Source: Sesamum alatum (taxonomy: Eukaryota; Streptophyta; Magnoliopsida; Lamiales; Pedaliaceae). From it: 64,000 nt of DNA. Below, piece after piece: positions 59,637-64,000 of this stretch. Numbering within the stretch: position 1 is the stretch's first letter; every line of letters starts with the position of its first letter. Under the pieces are notes generated by a model. The model searched no databases. It was not told the DNA's origin and saw only the letters and a list, made by a program, of their open reading frames with translations. The stretch spans positions 16,264,136 through 16,328,135 of the forward strand of contig JACGWO010000013.1 of the NCBI GenBank assembly GCA_034509735.1, written 5' to 3'. Both the position numbers and the translations under genes were made by a program.

Positions 59637-61100
59637 CTCTCTCTCTCTCTCTATCTTTCTCTCTCACACACGAACACACAGTGTTGGGTGTGTGTATCTG
59701 CAGTTCTGCATGTGTTTATTTTCCCTCCCTTTGTGATTTCTTACTGTTGTTAATCTGTGTCGTGAATGATGATTGTTCATTTCCCACTGATCTGCTGTAA
59801 TTTTGTGAATCCCTTTACCGTTTTTATTTCTGTATAGCATGTTGTGATGAAGCTTTCTTTCCCACGGCTTAATCTTGGATTTTGTTAAATTGGAGGAGAA
59901 AATCAAAGGGCTAATTTAGGGTTTCTGGATTTGGTGGGATTTCGTGATGGATTTGTGCTATCGATCTCACAAAACATTTCAGATCTTGATAGAAAGCCCC
60001 TCAATTGTTTCAAAATAATTAATACGTACTCCTAATTCTCTGTTTAATGCTGGTTTCCTTCATATATTGAACATCAAATCTGTCTCACAAGTAGCAGTAT
60101 TCTCCATTTCTTGCAGCAGGAAATTATGACTGTATTAATGGGATTCACACTGTAGTCTGTTTCTTTTGTGCTTATTCTCTTTAATTTCTTCTTTTTCTCT
60201 GTTTCAAACCACAGGAAACAATTACTTCTCAATGAGTTTATGTAATTGAATCAGCAGAAACACACACAAACACATGCATATATGTACAAGTACTAGTCAT
60301 CATTTTCCAGGGCTATATGCTTTTTTATTCCCGTAAGATTAGGCCATTATCGTTTTGGATACCCTGCCTACCCAAGTTAATGAACGTGACCATAATTTAA
60401 TGTATTTTTAGTCCCATAAAATATGGTTATAGGTATCTTTGATCCCATGATTAATTTAGGTATTTTTAGTCCCATGTTAACGACTGTTAACAGACATGTG
60501 CAAATCACATGACTTTTTGGGATTAAAAGTACTTGAATTCATATTTTATGGGACTGAAATCGTCACCGACCTAAGTTGTGGTACCGAAAAAATAATGACC
60601 TAATCTTATGATATTAAAAAAACATTTTGGCCTGATTTTTCATTTGATTGAAAAACACTACTGAGGGGCTCCTAAGTCCTAACCCCATCCATTTTAATTA
60701 CTACTGTTATTATCTCATATATATGTAAATGTTATAATTAAAGGGCTACTTCCATTTCTTGCAATTAATATTTAATCATCTGATTGAAAATTAAACTTTA
60801 ATATTTTCCACTGCCTCATACTTTTCTTGCAGCATATTGTAACAGGCCTGATTCCAGAGTGTACAAACAAGCTTATTGGAAGGACGAATAGCAAAGGGCT
60901 GATCAATCAACTATATATGCGTTCTGATTATAAATTCAAGACAAGTGGGAGTGGAAGGGATCGTTTTCACTTTCTATTTTATTGTATTTAGGGTTTCAGC
61001 ACTCATATTTCTGCCTAGTTAATTAGCACTATCAATGTACATCAGATTCCATATACGTATAATTAACATAAATGTATGTACACATTACAATTTGCTATTG
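59637..61100 (+). other. Presumed 3' part of the pri-miR156 transcription unit
   Basis: No protein frame was found. Splice-like acceptors at about 60207-60213 ('aaaccacag') and 60828-60834 ('tcttgcag') suggest that the primary transcript may be spliced, as several plant MIR156 transcripts are. The 3' end was not located. A family-4 MITE is inserted at 60311-60633. Confidence 0.4.
60311..60633. mobile_element. Family-4 fold-back MITE in the MIR156 unit
   Basis: It shares with 57808-58161 the inverted words 'cccgtaagattaggccatta' and 'taatgacctaatcttatgat', plus internal 'cccatgttaacg' and 'ggtaccgaaaaaataatg'. The outer ends GGCTATATGC and TTTTGGCC are only roughly inverted and no 9-bp duplication was found. 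Confidence 0.6.
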
Positions 61101-61708
61101 AAATTGTTCCCTGTTGATCTAGCTCCAGCTACTTTAATTTTGTGATGTTCTTTTCATATATATAGTATATTAATTAGTTAAGACAAATTAGTATAAGGTG
61201 CTCCACATTTTTTGTATTTCCAGAGGTTGTAATATAATATAGACATGGGCTGGTCAGATTTAAGGTTTAAAAATGCCCTATTTCTGTACGTGATGAGATT
61301 GATGATGAGCTGCTGTATTAATTACTAATTATATTTGAACTCGTCAGAGGATCAAAGAAGATCGAAATGTGATCTGTTATTGGGAATATTACACTTAATT
61401 AAGGTAGATTTCAGAGCTGGACCACTCTATCCTACTACACCTTTCTTGTCCTCTTTTCAATTACTTCATCATGTTCAAATTTTGTTGTATACAGTCTATT
61501 AATTAGTACTCTATTATTTCGGTTGATTTTCTTTTCTCTAACAAGAACAAGAAATTAATATTTAGTTGTTGTTTTTTGTCAACTGAAAATTTGTATTTTT
61601 CGAGCGTGCAGTTTCATTGATTTTGACTAAACTTCCACGTACAATTGATTGTCCTCGTCCCTTGATAACTTTTCTTTCAGAGGAGCTTTCATTTCATGAG
61701 TGGAAAAT

Positions 61709-62540
61709 TAGGGATGAAATTGCACCCGAAACAACCCCCCCCCCCCCTCCTTTGGGGTAAGTTTGAGAAGTGTTACGGGTTAGGACCTGGTTGGGTTCGG
61801 GGTAGGTTACGGGTTTTGTCCCAAACCTGTCCCGGAGATTTTTTTTATTATTTATTATTCATATGTAATATATTATTCATAAAGAAATAATTTTGCATAT
61901 ATTGTACTCTATATAAGAAATACAAAAAATAAAAAATTAGTTGAATATATTATTTGTATTTTATAGTTCATTTTAAAATATATATAAAAAGAAACTATGT
62001 TAAAATAACCTAAATTTATAATGATATTTAGACTTCAGTATTACTTATAGAAAAAGTTGAATATATGTATTGTTTCTATTAGATCATTCATTTTATAAGA
62101 TGAAAATCTATGTTAAAGTACCTAAATTTAAAATGATATTACTTAATAAAAAGGCACAAATTTAGTTGAGTATATACTTTGTCTTATACAATTCATTTTA
62201 AATTTGAGAACTATATTAAAGTATCTAAACCTAAACTGTTACTTATAAAAACATAAAATATTAGCTTAATGTATTCTTTGCGTTTTAATTTATTGATGGA
62301 TTATGTTTTATTATTATGCGATTTTTATTTTAATGCAAAATGTTTGAGCAATTTATGATAATTCGACAAATTTGTAAAGTGTAAGAAGCAAAGCGGGGTA
62401 GGACGGGTTTGGCGGGGTGGAGGCAGGGCAGTGGTGCGGGGCCAAGTTTTTGGAGGGGACAACGGGGTGGGTAGACCTATCCGGCGCGGGTCTCGGGTCC
62501 GGGCAAACCCCCACCCAAACATGCCCCGTTGCCATCTCTA
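61709..62540. mobile_element. Probable non-autonomous hAT element (832 bp)
   Basis: It starts TAGGGATGAAATTGCACC and ends with the inverse-type GCCCCGTTGCCATCTCTA. GC-rich ends ('gggttaggacctggttggg', 'cgggtctcgggtccgggc') flank an AT-rich centre. Flanking octamers TGGAAAAT and TTGAAGAT agree at 6 of 8, compatible with an old 8-bp hAT duplication. A poly-C run lies at 61735-61748. Confidence 0.55.
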
Positions 62541-62544
62541 TTGA

Positions 62545-62878
62545 AGATATCAACCATGTCCAAAATAGTTGTTTCTGGTGGAAGATTGGAAACACCTTCC
62601 AACGAGCCCACAACAGATTTGGCTAAGCAATGTGCCACAACATTACACACGTTTGGTAAGACTAAAGCTATAAGAGCTAAACTGAGAATATCTGCCACAA
62701 CTATGGCCAAACAAAGGATAAATCTGAAGGTGGAGACGAAGTTTTGAGATGAGATTAGCACAATCGCTTTTCAGAATAACAGACCTCCAACCATGCCTGG
62801 ATGCCAACTCAGAGCGTGACGGGCAGCCAATGCTTTCGCAAGTTTGTCGTCAGCCCCCCTAGGTAAGCGTTTGGTAGC
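62545..62878 (-). pseudogene. RNase H-like (RVT_3) fragment, LINE-derived or host pseudogene
   Basis: Minus-strand pieces in shifting frames read TKRLPRGADDKLAKALAARH, then RSVILKSDCANLISKLR, then CNVVAHCLAKSVVGSLEGV and LPPETTILDMVDIF. These are the successive blocks of plant RNase H-like (RVT_3) domains, which form the C-terminal part of many LINE elements. Frameshifts near 62790 and 62700 break it. It is cut at the right by the copia LTR and at the left by the hAT-like element, so only the C-terminal half remains. Confidence 0.65.
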
Positions 62879-63449
62879 TGTCAAAATAATGGCCCAAACC
62901 CAATCGGCCCAACTTGGTCTCATCTGGATGGCAGGCTTCTCAAGCCCACACATGTTCAGGCCCACCTGCTGACCCGGTCCATTTCTTGCCCTACCCGTTT
63001 TTACTCCTGACCCGCCTCTACTTAAATAGCTGAAAACCCTAAGGGGTCTTCTCTTCAATCTGTGCCTTCCTCCTTTTCAGCCTCGTTCTCTCCAACCGTT
63101 ACCATTCTCACCTCTATCTCTGAAATGGCTCCTCGTTCTCTTCTGCCTGCGTTAATGGCGGTTCACTATAAAAGTCCTGGAGTTTTTCCTTCTTACTTAC
63201 TAAGTCTGAATCTCCTTCTCCCTCCTTATTCTCTTTTGATTGTTCTCTGGGAACGAAACCTTTGTGGCCGAACCTCTGTGGTTCTGTGTCTAAAGCATGT
63301 ATGGCGTTGCCTGTGTGGCTCTTGTGTTTAAGCCTTGCAACCGTGAGACTGGGTTGCCGGCTTCTGGCCTTGGTGGGTCTTGGGTCGTGCCAGGAACAGG
63401 CTCCCTGAGCCTTTTGATATACTCTGTGATCCTAACGTTTGATCTTAGG

Positions 63450-63480
<31 letters not shown>

Positions 63481-63617
63481 GATCTGTTCCTGTTTCTGTT
63501 ATTTTGCTTAACCGAGTTGTTGGTCTGTACTAAGGGTTCTTGAACCCGTCTATTCTCTGTAAAAGTTGGAAAGGTTGAAAAATTCGAGATCTGTATCCTG
63601 GTGCTGTGCTCCTAACA
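62879..63617 (+). repeat. 5' LTR of the right-edge copia element (start tentative)
   Basis: It ends CTCCTAACA just before the primer-binding site. 'cttaaatagctg' (about 63020) could be the TATA-like element, and a (TA)n run lies at 63455-63480. The start at 62879 is inferred. Confidence 0.5.
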
Positions 63618-63618
63618 G

Positions 63619-63630
63619 TGGTATCAGAGC
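63619..63630 (+). other. Primer-binding site, initiator tRNA-Met type
   Basis: TGGTATCAGAGC, the classic copia primer site, lies two bases after the LTR end. Confidence 0.9.
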
Positions 63631-64000
63631 TTGGGTTCTGCCCAAGGCTCGATCGCTTCTACGGTAATATCTTCTCCCTAACTTTTTCTATCGTTATCAG
63701 ACCTTGACCGATCCTTGCTAACCTCCTCCCCTGGCTGGGCCCTTGAGGTCGTCGGGTATCTGGTTCGAGGGGTTAGTCAAGTTCCTTGTGTTACTTTCTG
63801 CAGTTCTTTTACTATTAGCATACTGGTGATTACTGTGGATATAATCTGTCTACTTGCTTACTGTTACCTGTTTTCAATTTGACTGGTTACACTCTTTTGC
63901 CTTTTGATGGAAAAACTGATTTCACTATATGGCAACAAAAGATAAAAAGGCATATTGATTCAACAGAAAGTGTTTAAAGTTATAGATGGAAAGTATGCTG

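Larger units (their letters stand above)
62879..64000 (+). mobile_element. 5' part of a copia element running off the right edge
   Basis: A TGGTATCAGAGC primer-binding site (63619-63630, complementary to initiator tRNA-Met) follows a sequence ending CTCCTAACA. About 265 bases later, 63894-63976 reads LPFDGKTDFTIWQQKIKRHI, the start of the copia gag capsid region, followed soon by a stop (TAA, 63974-63976). The LTR probably begins at TGTCAAAATAATGGCCC (62879), because the RNase H fragment is cut exactly there. No target duplication can be tested because the 3' end is outside the window. Confidence 0.75.

Noticed and set aside
59562..59800. Peptides of 60-80 residues overlapping the MIR156 hairpin
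   Set aside because: They come from the star strand and the CT repeat (SLSLSL). A miRNA-encoded peptide cannot be excluded, but nothing supports one.

Overview
The window is nuclear DNA of a dicot plant. The evidence is plant-type introns, an eIF4A whose N-terminal exon reads like the lamiid/asterid forms, a plant-only DUF3511 protein, a MIR156 hairpin, and plant Ty3/gypsy (Tat lineage), Ty1/copia, Helitron-like, hAT-like and Mutator-like repeats. I cannot name the species. An asterid (Lamiales-like) is a guess from the eIF4A wording only.

Host genes are sparse. At the left edge, on the minus strand, is the first coding exon of a NIPA-type magnesium transporter. At 23.2-23.6 kb (minus) is an intact intronless DUF3511 gene. 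At 26.2-29.5 kb (minus) is a complete eIF4A gene with four coding exons (413 residues), a 5'-UTR intron of about 1.1 kb and TGGGCC promoter motifs. At 59.2-61 kb (plus) is a MIR156 gene with a TATA box and a clear miR156/miR156* hairpin.

The rest is mobile DNA in nested layers. A 9.3-kb Tat-lineage gypsy element (5944-15274; 374/373-bp LTRs, ATATT target duplication) sits in the first copy of a tandem duplication of about 940 bp. It carries a broken gag-pol, a minisatellite, and an antisense, intron-bearing open reading frame with the 'gypsy-type transposase' domain and a coiled coil. A smaller relative on the minus strand (40211-45166; 344-bp LTRs, GTCGT duplication) has lost the capsid, protease, RT and most of integrase but keeps the same minisatellite and traces of the antisense frame. 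It lies inside a fold-back repeat. A 6.1-kb copia element (30879-36970, minus; 299-bp LTRs, AAAAC duplication) and a 248-bp MITE are inserted in one of two 1.4-kb direct repeats. The other repeat (46745-48124) preserves both empty sites. The right edge holds the start of another copia element.

MITEs with long inverted repeats and 9-bp target duplications (Mutator-like) are scattered throughout, one of them nested in another. Long stretches (3.8-5.7, 16.9-18.6, 45.4-46.7, 48.1-51.3 and 54.8-57.5 kb) are AT-rich and show no gene that I can support. No tRNA, rRNA or CRISPR locus was seen. All boundaries, splice sites and counts were read by eye.
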